A stretch of DNA of 64,000 nt from Symsagittifera roscoffensis. Its lineage: Eukaryota; Xenacoelomorpha; Acoela; Convolutidae. Positions 1 to 10,600 of this stretch are shown one piece after another. Each line of letters starts with the position of its first letter. Position 1 is the first letter of the stretch. The notes beneath the pieces were generated by a model. That model was not told the origin of the DNA and made no database searches. It saw nothing but the letters and a program-made list of their open reading frames with translations. The position numbers and the translations under genes were made by a program. The stretch spans positions 43,561,829 to 43,625,828 of the forward strand of contig NC_087067.1 in assembly GCF_963678635.1 (NCBI RefSeq), in the 5' to 3' direction.

Positions 1-192
1 CTACATATAACGTTTGGTACTAAAAGGTCATGAACTAAAGTTTTAAATAAAAACGTAGCGGGTTCAAAACTGAATAGAAACCTGTACTGCAAACTATCGC
101 CGATGTTGCAAAAAAAAGTCAGCATTATCCTATAAATAATTCACTGCCTTTCCATTACAGCGATACTTCATGCGGCACTGTACAGAGCTTGT

Positions 193-411
193 GGCTCTTT
201 TCCAGTCCCCCCCCCACCTTTCAAAATACCGCGTTTTATGTTTGTTTTACGTGTTATTACGGCTAAATGCGTGATGTTACGCTGTAAAGTAAGAAGAACA
301 AATCTGTTCACAGTTGTTGATTTGTTCACCACGCCAACTTTCACTGCATTATGACAAGGTTAAATAAGCTTTTCAAAGTTGAATATGAAAGGGGGGAACT
401 GGAAAAGAGCC
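193..411. mobile_element. MITE with GGCTCTTTTCCAGTCCCC terminal inverted repeats
   Basis: The element opens with GGCTCTTTTCCAGTCCCC and closes with the reverse complement, ending GGAAAAGAGCC. It is flanked by a perfect 8-bp direct repeat, GAGCTTGT, at 185-192 and 412-419. An 8-bp duplication fits hAT-like elements. It has no coding capacity. Related copies lie at 33324-33565 and 34084-34395 and in their duplicates near 38.2 and 38.9 kb. Shared internal sequence includes the block that reads GCGTAACATCACGC on one strand. Confidence 0.85.
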
Positions 412-696
412 GAGCTTGTGAACTTTCCGACAAATCCGAAAAAAATTTACTGGTAATATACCACAAGCGTTTTTACTGTACATAGACTAAAATTTCATGA
501 CGTACATTAGGTACAGATTTGAAACTTCGCGAACACGAGCCAGAAAGCGGCAAAATTCAGGAGCTTAAAAATGCACAAAATCTCAAACTTTGCATGATAT
601 AATTTGGAATGTAATAAAATAAAGGCAACCACAATAACTTTGCATGTAACAAACTAGAATAACTGAGTTAACTTATAACTAACCCAATGTCAAAGC

Positions 697-1075
697 ACAA
701 ATTACACAGAGGCGAAGGTGCGCTACGCAAACAAGCGAGAACACCACGAAAATCAGCTGTAAGGTGCTAAAAATTCGGCTAGGTCTCGGAGTCGATCTGT
801 AACATACGGTGTCCTAGAGAATATAAGTATCACGCACTAATCACTCAGCCACAGACACTTAATTAATTACTAAATCTAGCAAATAACGCAGAGAACAGAT
901 GCTATGAAATTTCCAATGCTACATATCGTGATTATAGCAAACGTGCCACCAAATACCAAATAACACTCGAACACTTTTAAAACAACACTTGAACATTTTT
1001 TATTTGCGAGTGAGGTTAGAAAAAAGAAGGTTCGTACATATACACTAGCGCTCGAAGCTCGCAGGTGTAATTATA
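697..1075 (-). repeat. Dispersed repeat with tRNA-like promoter core (SINE-like), copy 1
   Basis: About 370 bp recur at 24588-24966 with the same order of landmarks: an ACACAGAGGC start, a CACGCACTAA block, AGAGAACAGATGCTATGAAA, and an end at CGCTCGAAGCTCGC. On the minus strand the middle reads like a class II (Leu/Ser-type) tRNA: an A-box-like TGGCTGAGTGATTAGTG near 850 and a B-box-like GATCGACTCC near 800. A tRNA-derived SINE is the likeliest origin. The tRNA-like part sits inside the repeat rather than at its edge, so the whole may be composite. Shorter relatives of the CAGAGGC end occur near 18080, 20900 and 51205. Confidence 0.6.
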
Positions 1076-1118
1076 GTTCTAATAAATCCTACTTATAATT
1101 TTAAAAAATTCTTATAAA

Positions 1119-2774
1119 TTAGAAAAAACTCGAAAAAAATGTTTTTTTTTGCTGTAATTTTTGCATTAACCTTCGTCTCGAATCGGCAGCCAACGATAAG
1201 AACAATGAATCTTCTTTTCCTGCCATGAACTCGATTGATTCCTCACTGGTTTGATCATCATCCAAAGGCACTGCGACTATTGTATTCGGCTTAGTTTTCA
1301 CATTGATTACATAAGCCACTTGTGAGTATGAGTCAATTGCTAGATCATTAATGACAGTTTGTTGCAACTCGGAAATTGATTCTGGGTTCAATTTCGTCGG
1401 TCCATTTGACAGCTCGGTTATTGAAGCTCTAAAAGCAAGCAAAAGAAAATACTAAGACCGATGTTTGAGATATATATAAGATATAACAGAAAAAATTCAA
1501 GAGATTATCAAAGAATTCTTTTCATCTATATGGATAATCAGATTAAATAGGCCATTCCAAACATTTCAATTGGTTTCACGTTAACGTTTAATATATTCGG
1601 TTTTTTATGTGATTTTTTGAGATAGTTGACTTACTTGTAGATAGTTGACATTCCATGTTTGCTATGACCGAACAAAACATGATCGCCAGTCTTATCTGAC
1701 TTCACATCCAGCCCTATACCCACCAGTGACAAGTTGGAATTCCAATTTCCATAAAGATCAAATGAGTCACCACCTACAGCAGAAATAGCTCAACCTTTTT
1801 TAAAGGTAGTCTGGAGTAAACCAAGTGCAGATAAATTAGTCTTCCAATTTTCAACAACCTTCAAAATATATGCCAGCAAAAATTTATAATTAAGATGGAA
1901 AAGATAAGAAAAATAATGTTTTCGAAGATAGTTCTTACAAGACATGAAATCTCCATATAAGGAAAGTTTTTGTTACGACGGGCAAGGGGTGGGCAAAAAA
2001 TATGATCTACGGTTTTTTCATGCATAATCACGTGCCATAGAGAACGCTCGAAAGGTATCGAAAATGGTATCATCATACATACATTCATGATGTTATAAAG
2101 TCATTTATGGATCGGACTCCAAAAAAGTTTCAAAAAAAATTAATGTCGAGAAAATGTCTCTTGTCGAGAAAATTGTTGTCGAGAAAAAATTTTCGGTTTT
2201 CAGAAATATTTAATGCAAAAGTTGAATAAATTACGCACCAAGCTCCCAATACATAAACTGTTCTTTTTACAAATTCACTTCTAGCTGTTTGTAGCTGATT
2301 ATCAACTCCATTTCGAACTTTTTGGAGAAAAACATGATTATTTTTTTTGAAATTGATTGCAAGATTAATGTGGTCGGAACATTCTGCGCTACTTACACAT
2401 AAAACAGTTTCTATTGTTTATATTTGTTATTTTCGGCAGGTTTAAAACTAAGTATAACAATTGTAACTATTGAATAATAATATAAGGCTAAATGGTACGT
2501 TATAAACGAATGATCCCAAAAAAAAAACAAAAGAAGCCTTAGCAAGTACCTAAGCACTCAAGCACTTAAGTGAAGATCAAATTCAATCAAGAGAGTTATA
2601 TTGACCAGCCCATTTCAATTTTAACTTACCTTCTAACTTTTCAGAGTTTCTTGGAATTTGTAGCTCAACTAATGCACGATTTGTAGTTACTAACAGTCGA
2701 TGCACTTCAAGCTGTGAGCTTGCCAAGTGCATTAAAACTAACACTAGGAAAGTAAAAATCTTAAAAACATTCAT
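1119..2774 (-). CDS. Putative small secreted protein, three exons, possible YWTD-like segment
   Basis: Three exons join in frame: 2630-2774, 1635-1773 and 1119-1428, giving 197 residues. The donors are GTAAGT, GTAAGT, and a stop in exon 3; the acceptors are GTAG and TTTTAG. Residues 1-20 form a hydrophobic signal peptide (MNVFKIFTFLVLVLMHLASS). After it, short stretches such as DLYGNW, LAIDSYSQVAYVIN and IVAVPLDDD have the rhythm of LDL-receptor YWTD propeller strands, but there are too few repeats for a full propeller. I do not recognise the protein. The last exon may really end at a GTTAAT donor near 1170 and continue outside the window, because its final K/F-rich tail looks non-coding. Function is not assigned. 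Confidence 0.5.
2138..2195. repeat. Three near-tandem TGTCGAGAAAA units
   Basis: The word TGTCGAGAAAA occurs three times in about 55 bases inside the first intron of the putative secreted gene. It is a short degenerate minisatellite with no visible function. Confidence 0.6.
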
Positions 2775-3189
2775 TATGGAAAGTAAAAATCCAATTAAAT
2801 GTTACAACAAGTATTTCAGAAGTTCATAAAAACTAACCGCAACCTATAAGTAGGTTATTCAAACCCTCTGCTGTAATGACAAAATGATAAATTCAGCCCA
2901 TTGTTAGTTTAGCATAAATTTCACACATCGCTAATCGGTGATAAGGACCACTTTTAAAAAGGACTGAAATTCTGTTAGTCAACTTGTCGTAATTTAGACG
3001 TGGTCCCAATTTGGAAATGGGCATTACCCTTCAGAAAAAGAACCAAGTCCGAATAGTTCAAGATCAGTCGTTTTATGTTCTCAGTCTAGATATGATTCTT
3101 TGATTTACGAGTTTCTTTGTGGCGAAGCAATTTTAAACCAACGAACTTCAAAAACTTAGAATATCAAAATTTTTTAAAGAAAAACAAGC

Positions 3190-3670
3190 ATAGCCGGTTG
3201 CTGTGAAAGTAGCACAGAATGATCCGACCACATGCATTAAAAAAAATTTAAATAAGTTGTTCGTTCTTCAAATTAGAGCCGCTTTTGAGCGTGGTGGGAA
3301 AAAAATTATACAAATGGGTCAAAAGTTAGTGCTTTATGCTTAATCGACAAGCAGTATTCAAAAAGTGAATGACAAACAAAACATGAAAAAAAAATTTTTT
3401 TTAAATTCTATTTTTTGCACAACCAGTTTTAAACTATTTTTAGTTTTCATATGAAGAAGGTTACTCGATCGCTTTACTCGCTCGAAATTGGGCTAAAAAT
3501 CAAAAATTTTATACCAGTTTTTGTCGACGCTAGAACAGCTTTCTGAGAGTTTTTTAATGTGTCCTTCGAATCACGGCTCACAGTGCTTTTATAGGATATA
3601 TCACTCGAGCGATTCCGAAGGTTATTTGTGGTACCTGATTTTGCGTGGAAAAAAATTAGACACACCCGAA
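3190..3670 (+). repeat. Dispersed repeat with TGTGC-GCACA hairpin head, copy at 3.2 kb
   Basis: It begins with an ACCGGTTACTGTGCAAGTAG-type head (here GCCGGTTGCTGTGAAAGTAG) and contains CGCTTTACTCGCTCGAAATT and a TTATTTGTGGTACCTGATTTTGC-like tail. The same series occurs at 25020-25560. Reverse-oriented heads occur near 2368-2400, 19098-19137 and 19848-19890. I see no terminal inverted repeats or target-site duplication. It is a decayed multi-copy element of unknown class. Confidence 0.6.
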
Positions 3671-3767
3671 TACAAAGATCCTCCCCACTTTGAGTGGTCG
3701 GAACAAAAAGGCTTCACATTTCGGTTTAACATTCAGTATAAAACTAGTCTCAGTTTTTCCAGCCGCC

Positions 3768-3773
3768 TTTATT
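3768..3773 (-). terminator. Candidate polyadenylation signal of HMCES
   Basis: AATAAA on the minus strand lies 158 bases past the HMCES stop codon at 3931-3933. Position and sequence fit a poly(A) signal. No GU-rich element was verified. Confidence 0.4.
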
Positions 3774-3930
3774 ACCACAAAAATTCGGTTTTTCTCCAGC
3801 AAAACTGTTAAGAAGCTACGAATAACTCTCTTCTCTTTCAAAAAATGCTTCACAACATTCAAATTCTTCAAGTGGAACTAACAAACAAACAGGGTAAACT
3901 AAATCAGACATTCAAAAACAATTCATCGTT

Positions 3931-6597
3931 TCAATTAGAAGAGGTTTTTGCCGACTTCAGCCAATTCAACATCAGTTTACTCTCTTTCTCTCCTTTTCTT
4001 TTCCGACTGACGACAACTCTTTCCAAATTACTCGGCTCATTGCAGCGGATGTTACCCACTTTTGAATCAACTGGGTAAAACTGAAGTCCAGAAAAAGGGC
4101 TCAGCAACTTCAAGGCTTCATTAGTAGATACACTTTTTGCATCCAGCCATTTCTGTTTTGAATAACAGGTATGATAGATGGGTTCCAATTACAGGCATAA
4201 AAAAATGCAATTGATCAACAATTACAACCAATTTTTTTAACCAATTTTTTGGTTGGTTTCAAAAAAAATTAAATTCGACTACATGCACATTGCATGTTTT
4301 ATGTACTTCAGATGAAGAGTTTTTTCTAATTAGGACATATCCCAACGTTTACAACCTTTTATAGTCTAGATAAGCTGTTTATTCAAGTTCTGTCGAAATT
4401 ATTAGAAAAAAATTCCATTGAAACTAAAAAATTGTTGACCAAAATTCAGGAGTTTCTGCCAAATAACCAACTTTCTCAGATCAACTAAAAAAACGTATAC
4501 TGACGAACAAAGTTTCAATGATTACTTAACAAAAACAATTTAGCGTCGCCGACGTAGCATCATACTTTGGTGCCGCAGGCTTGAGTACAAAATGAGTCAG
4601 CCAATCTTTCTGACGAACAAAGTTTCAATGATTACTAAACAAAAACAATTTAGCGTCGCCGACGTAGCATCATACTTTGGTGCCGCAGGCTTGAGTTCAA
4701 AATGAGTCAGCCAATCTTTCCCTTCACGATGTGTCCGTTCACAATGCTTCACTACAATCGTGGACCCATCTATCATTGTTTTACCTGGATTGAACCATCA
4801 TCCGGCAGAATAGCGGGCATTCTATGATGGAGCCATTTGAGATCGTGAGATGATTCAACTGTGATGATCGTGCATGTATTTTCTGTTTCACCTTCGGCTG
4901 TTTTGACGGGGTTGTAGATGCCTGCCATTACCAGCATTTTTCTATATTCATCTTTGTCTTCGGCAGTCTCAAACTTACCTAAAAATCCAATACACCTTTT
5001 TTATAACTAGCCTAACAATCTTCATTTTTTAAGAAAAACTCAGCCCCAAATGCCATTATGCAAGTGATAGATATAGGATTTCCTCGACAGGATTCTACAA
5101 CAAAATGAAAAATAGTTTCATCTTTTTTGATGTCATTAAATAGTACCAAGAGTGACTCTTTAGTGAAATTATTGAATTTCTGAGGAGTCTTTCAAATATT
5201 CACTCGTTGGTGACTCGTTATTTTAAAGCCCATGATTTAGTAGGGTTGGCTTTAAAACTTCTGACCACATGAAAGCTGATTGGTTGTCTAATTAAACCAG
5301 CGGCGGCAGAAAGTTTTTTTTTGACTGAACGAAAAAAGAAAAATTAAGCCAACCTTTTTTAAGACGGCAATTTACTTTTTCGACTTAAATAGATGTTAAG
5401 AAATAATACCGTAAGGAGAGCTTAAAAAAATGGCCACAAGAAAACCATACATGAAAGAAGCAAGATTTTGCCCCCTCCTACTTTGGCATTTAGAGCTTTA
5501 ATGGCAGCCACCTTCGAACTCTTTCGACTGTGGTGCGTGTACAAAATAAGGCTGCTTCTGCTTCTTGTCTTCTGCTGATGTTTTCCACTCGAAGAAGCCA
5601 TCCACCACTACTGCACATCTGAAGCCACGAGAGAGGGGCTGCTTGAACAGCTGCGACTGCGAGGGACCAGTGAGCAGAGCTAGAAGAAAAAGAGATTCAC
5701 CGATTCAAGCATAATCTCAATAATCATAATAACCGCTTTCTGCGATTCGCAGATGGTCTATGAAATGCGATCCAGCCTCGATGAGTATAGTCTGTTTCTC
5801 TTAGGCCATATTCCATTCGATCATCACATATTAAATATTTGTAACGGGAGAATAGGATCAACTTGACAGATCTCTCCCATGTTGCCTACTGAACAATCTC
5901 CAACTCTACAGGCAAAATTTTTTATGTCAGCCTTTATGAAAACTTTGAGATTTGTCCAAACCATAGAATGATCACATTTGGAGAAACTTTGGAGCCGCAG
6001 GCAAACCCCCCAAAATACTAAAAGACGTTTTTTGGATGGGTTTGACCCAGGCCTCGCGTTCCAGTTAGTATATATTAACACCGGAGGCGTCTTTTGAACA
6101 ATTTTAGCGTTGACCGAGCAGAATTGGCCCTCATCATATTTGTTACTTCGACGTAATCGATCATTTCGTTTTTCCGAAAACTTGGTAAACTTATTAGAAT
6201 TGAACTTACTTTCGGCCCGACAGTTGAAAGTGCTGTACTTGGTACTGGAATCCTTCATAAACTCTCTTTGCAGACCCCATCTCATGGCCGTCAAACACCT
6301 CTCGTCATCGCTACTTTTCTCATCTTCACGCAAATCAGTCAACAGATTTAGCGAAGACACCAACACAGGTAACTTGGATTGTGGTCCAATGTTAAAACTT
6401 GGTTCAAAAAAATGTTCCGAAGTTTTTCTGACTTGCTGATTTTCATTTGCATCATTGTCACTACTTTCTCGTTCTTCTCTCCGATTGGTTGAAATTGAGC
6501 GCCATTTGGGCTGAACACTTTCGGCGTTTCGATTCGAGTAAGTACAGCGACGTGCGAGTGTTTTCGAATCTCCCGACACTACTGTTCGACCACACAT
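3931..6597 (-). CDS. HMCES: Abasic-site DNA-protein crosslink protein HMCES (SRAP family)
   Basis: HMCES shields abasic sites in single-stranded DNA by forming a covalent link through its N-terminal cysteine. Four exons, 6210-6597, 5512-5679, 4785-4978 and 3931-4152, join in frame to 323 residues; vertebrate HMCES is about 350. The donors begin GTAAGT, GTGGCT and GTAAAA, and the acceptors end CTAG, TTAG and ACAG. The protein starts MCGRT, so Cys2 is exposed after Met removal. Other SRAP landmarks are MRWG, FNCRAE (end of exon 1), DGFFEW with Glu160, MAGIY, and WLHHRMPAIL with His236-His237. After residue 35 there is a polar insert rich in Glu, Asn and Ser. The C-terminus is short and Lys-rich, and the longer vertebrate tail is missing. 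Intron 3 holds a 110-bp tandem duplication. The start is the only Met that puts Cys at position 2. Confidence 0.93.
4500..4720. repeat. 110-bp tandem duplication in HMCES intron 3
   Basis: The block starting TGACGAACAAAGTTTCAATG at 4501 restarts at 4611, giving a period of 110 bp. I see two differences between the copies (ACTTAAC versus ACTAAAC; GAGTACAAAA versus GAGTTCAAAA). It lies just past the donor of exon 3, within intron 3, so it does not alter the protein. Confidence 0.9.
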
Positions 6598-8127
6598 GGT
6601 TTCAAATTAGCCAATCAACGTTCAGTCACAATTCAATCTTGAATCATCAGCCAATCATTTTTCAATGTCTCACTAAGTTTAGGTATCTTAACTTCGAGGT
6701 CTTTCCTCACAATATACTTGGATAAGATTGCTTAAAAAATCTCAAGAAATACAAACGTTTTTCAATAAATGATTAAAAAAACATAAGTTCAAATCAAGTT
6801 TTAGCTTGAAATGACCTGCAATTTAAACTCATTTAACAAAAAAATTTGAATTGTAGCGAAAAAGAACACCGAAAAATTATGTAATCTTGTTAATTTTGGT
6901 GCTCCAACATACAGGAGCAGAAAACAACAATGTCAATAGCTTTATGCCCCATAGTCAATCAAGGAAGATTGGCTACCTTACTATGTTCTAATATTATAGT
7001 TTTCTCGAAAAATGAAGCCATGTAACATTCGTTTGAACGGTCACACACGACGAGAGGCAAATTAATGCCTTTAGCCATTGACTCCATGCCCGGACATTAA
7101 GAACCATGCTTTCAAATTTCGTTATGTTTGGAGTCAACCAACTTGTGGTTCAGTGGCATCACGCTAATGAAAGTTAGCATTTTTCGGCTTTTCCAAAGGT
7201 TCACCCACTTTTGCTCAAAGTGAATGAATAACCCTCTGTAAAGGTTTTCGGATGCCTAAAACACACCCAGAGACTTTAATTCCAATAGTAGAAAATATGT
7301 TTTGTTGAACAGTATTTAGCTTGATCCATCCTGTATGGATCAATTCTTAATTCGCATCTCAACCGAGCCGGAAAATCAATATAAAATCGGGCTAAACTCC
7401 GTTGAGGACATATTGAAAACAAGGGAAAAAGCACAAGTCTACAATGGATTTTTTTTGGTTATTCGGCTCAATCATCGAAATTTTATATTCAAGATTTCTG
7501 AGACCTGCGGGAGGGTAGAATCTAGACTACCAGAGGTTGCAATCACACAACTTCTTTTAAATCGGATCTTCTTTCGTTCCAGTTGTTTCTCTCGTTAGAA
7601 GTGAGTTCTCTGAGTCCATATTTGACTAATTCTCTAATTTGGAACAGCTTTAGATCAAAATTTTGACATAACCGACTGTTTGTTGTTGTCGCCGTTCGCG
7701 TTCTGGTGCAAACAAGGAAAAGTTTTAGCTCTGCCGTTTTAGCTTCCAAAATTGAACCTTGTTCAATCGAAAAACTATTAAAGAAAACGCCGTAAATGGC
7801 CAAATGGCACACCATGCAACAAAAAAATAATCATCAGACCCAAACGTGTAGTAAATATTTCGTGCACGTGTGACACAGTTTTGTGTTTCTTAAGTCGAGA
7901 TTGACGCTTTAAAATAAAGAACATTTTTGAAATCAAATTTTTTGATAGAATGTCACCAGAAACTCTTAAATATGGGCAATCTTTCTATGAACGTTTAACT
8001 TTTATTACTTCTAGATTTGAATTACCAACACGCGTAGTTTTAACTCGATAAACTAATGATATTAATAGGCGTGATTGCCTCTTGTATCAATGATCCACAT
8101 TATAAACTAGTGAAAGTTCAACATGTC
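6598..8127. other. Intergenic segment upstream of HMCES
   Basis: About 1.5 kb separate the HMCES start codon from the nested transposon. Two CCAATC boxes (about 6610 and 6650, plus-strand sense) lie within 60 bases of the start codon and may belong to its promoter. No exon, RNA gene or repeat end is recognised in the rest. Confidence 0.4.
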
Positions 8128-8294
8128 ACGCTTTTGGGTCTTATGCACTAAACTGCCCAATTTCATTATTTCTACATCTCTCTAGCTGAAATTATTGTGG
8201 ATGAATTTGATTGGCTAATTAGCCAATCAAGTTCCAGCGACATTTTCTGCCATTTCAATTGAAATTTCAAGCAGATAAAATTATTAACCGAAAT

Positions 8295-9651
8295 CAGTGA
8301 TGACCAGATTATAGTATTCTATTATAGTCTATAATAGCGTTGGCTATCAAAATGCCTATATTGACACGTCTGTTCTATTAATAGAAATACTATAATAGAA
8401 CGCTATTAATCACAGCTATTGACGAGCGCTGATCAAAGTAGCTAATATTTCGTTGGCTGACGACTTGAAATCTCATATTTTAGCTTACACTGTGTAAGTT
8501 ACACAAAAAATAACATTCGTTGCATATCCTTTTAACTGCAATAATTACCTAATTTTGCTCGTTTTGCTTCAGTGTTTGAAATGGCACCAACTAAATCGGC
8601 AAAACGGATAAAATTGGAAACAGCATTTGAATTTATGGCATCTGAAAAGTGTTACAAGTGCACAAATTGCAACAAAAGTTTGGAAGGAGTTAAAAGTAGT
8701 AATTTTCTTACTGGAGCTGAACGACATATTCAAAGGTGTAACCCTGCTTTCTTCAACGAATCAAATCAATTACTTATAACCAGCATGAGAACGCTGACAA
8801 ATGACGTTAACGCTTCACGATTGGAAATGGTCAGAAAGTTTTCCAAGACAACTATACCAATAAATATTTTCAGATCCAAACCAAACAGAGTGTTTCTTCA
8901 AGCTGTTCAAAAATTGTCATCTGTACCCGATTATAAAACCGTAGAGTCAGACGTGAAGAAAATGGAAACGTATTGTTTGAGCGTCCTGAAAGGAGCCTAT
9001 CATTATGGGGTACAATTCGATCATTGGAAAGACAACAAAAGTAGCAATATTCTTGTTATTTTGGTGTCTTTCCTTACGGAAAACTATCAACCCGTTGTTC
9101 AAGTTATAGATTTTAAAAATGCGGAATCTGGTAGAGCCATAACAACATCGCGTGAATTGGAAAAGACATTGAGGGACAACAATTTGGACCCGCAAAATTG
9201 CCAGGCGTATCAATCAGATAACTGCAATGCCATGATAGCAGCTTGCAGGGAGTTTAGACAATCGATTTGACCTGAAGGGCTTCCTGACTGTTTATCTCAC
9301 ACAAACTGATGAAAGATGTACAGCTTTTGAATTTTTCCGCCAGCCGAGTACTCAGTGGCCCTTTTTGAGGAAGTTGTCCAGAAGCCTAGTGAGCATACTT
9401 CCCTCTCCGGCTGTAGCTGAAAGAGTTTTTTCGAGGGCGGGCTATTTATCCATTGACAGAAGAAACAAGATTTTGCCCGAAACTCTTAAAACTCGTTTGA
9501 TAATAACATCATATTGAAATAAAGTTTCAGCTCTGAAAAAGAGTTTTTTCACATCCAATTTTTTAGGAACTCTATGATAGAATATTATAATCAAAGTATT
9601 ATAGAATTTTAGGATTATATTCTGTAATCGACGTTAATAGGGTCATCACTG
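8295..9651 (+). mobile_element. hAT-superfamily DNA transposon, internally decayed
   Basis: The termini are CAGTGATGACC and its inverse GGTCATCACTG, matching the CAG-type hAT consensus. They are flanked by an 8-bp target-site duplication, ACCGAAAT (8287-8294) and GCCGAAAT (9652-9659), with one mismatch. The sub-terminal DNA is full of short TATTATAG/CTATAATA inverted repeats. At 1357 bp it is far shorter than an autonomous hAT, and it holds a broken transposase gene. Confidence 0.9.
8572..9517 (+). pseudogene. hAT transposase remnant (zinc finger N-terminus plus dimerisation C-terminus)
   Basis: An open frame at 8572-9270 begins MAPTKSAKRIK and carries a BED-like finger at residues 27-60: CTNC followed by a Gly/Ser stretch, then HIQRC. 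It stops at 9270. A second frame, at 9323-9517, carries the hAT C-terminal dimerisation signature: Trp-Pro, then PSPAVAERVFSRAGY, then a conserved Asp-Arg-Arg. The two parts are in different frames. Most of the catalytic core is missing between them, so an internal deletion has removed it. The protein cannot be an active transposase. Residues 1-230 remain an uninterrupted frame, so domestication of the finger part is possible, but nothing else supports it. Confidence 0.85.
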
Positions 9652-9929
9652 GCCGAAATGATAAAGAAAATTAAATTTTGTTTTGTCAAGCCATTTTACT
9701 GAACTTTGCTTGTCTGGGCAAGGTTTCACAAGTGACTCAAAATTAATTCCACCTTTTCGGCAATTTCGGCTAATATTTTTATCTGCTAGAAAAGTTGATC
9801 GGAATGCCTGACTGTGTAACTTGAAATTGATTGGCTAAAATTACCCAATCAAATTTGATCGCGTAATTTCCAGCTTACGATGTAGAAAAAATGATTTTGG
9901 GCCGTTTAGTGCATAAGACCCACGCTTTT

Positions 9930-10600
9930 TATCACGATTTCGAGGTTTTCCACAAATAAGCAATAATGTTCACTGTCAACGCACTAGTGCGGAATACATC
10001 CTTGCTGACCTGCAAAAATTAAAAAGTCCAGTCGTTGAAATTACAACAGATTTGATTTCCAACAGAATCAGGCAGTGGTGGAAATTCTACTATAGTGCAA
10101 AAACAAATAAAGAACTGCTCTTAATGGTCCACGTCATTATCTCAGATTCTCTGCTTAAGAACTGGATTTTGTTGTCCACGCCTTAAGCAAGCTCTTATCC
10201 TATTTTATCAGCGTTTATTGTTACTTCATCTTGCTATTTGCTGGCTGTCTTAAGTATATCCCAGCAATCCGTCGAAAACACTTAAAGTTTCCAAAGCAAA
10301 CCATCCATAATGCAAGAAAACAGCTTCACTTGCAACAAAAATAATTTAACAAAAGACCAAGTTTCTCATGTTATATATGCAACATGGTCCTAAATCTCTC
10401 CCAGAATCCACACTGTTCACTAACGATGAAATTAGAATCCACAACAACCTGACTGCATAAGAACTTTCTCTAAACCTGCAATGACTGCAAACCCGAACGC
10501 AACAACAGCATCAAGTAACCAGCTTCATGAACAACTCAACAACTTACCAGAACCAATTAAGATTTTAAACCGAAAAAATGGAGCAATCCAGTTTTGAATC
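9930..10600. other. AT-rich spacer, possibly decayed LINE 5' part
   Basis: This lies between the nested transposon and the first recognisable LINE sequence. Short, interrupted plus-strand reading frames rich in Asn and Gln could be a ruined first ORF, but no motif supports that. Confidence 0.3.

Larger units (their letters stand above)
1..1118. other. Intergenic segment made largely of dispersed repeats
   Basis: No exon is recognised here. The segment holds a MITE at 193-411 and a composite repeat with a tRNA-like core at about 697-1075. An AATAAA on the minus strand at 999-1004 lies 115 bases past the stop at 1119 and could be the polyadenylation signal of the secreted-protein gene. The rest is AT-rich with no visible structure. 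Confidence 0.5.
2775..3930. other. Intergenic segment with dispersed repeat and HMCES 3' flank
   Basis: This stretch lies between the putative secreted gene and the HMCES stop codon. About 3190-3670 is one copy of a dispersed repeat that recurs at 25020-25560. The remainder is AT-rich, with only chance reading frames. Confidence 0.5.
8136..9921. mobile_element. Outer terminal-inverted-repeat DNA transposon carrying a nested hAT
   Basis: The left end GGGTCTTATGCACTAAAC at 8136 is mirrored by the right end GTTTAGTGCATAAGACCC, which ends at 9921. The perfect 8-bp direct repeat ACGCTTTT flanks it at 8128-8135 and 9922-9929. Inverted similarity extends inward for roughly 100 bp on each side (TTTCTACATC and GATTGGCTAA blocks). 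The 16-bp palindrome TTGGCTAATTAGCCAA lies near 8213. No protein of its own is visible. The hAT at 8295-9651 has inserted inside it. Confidence 0.85.

Noticed and set aside
6110-6439. Plus-strand frame of 109 codons
   Set aside because: It is the antisense of HMCES exon 1.
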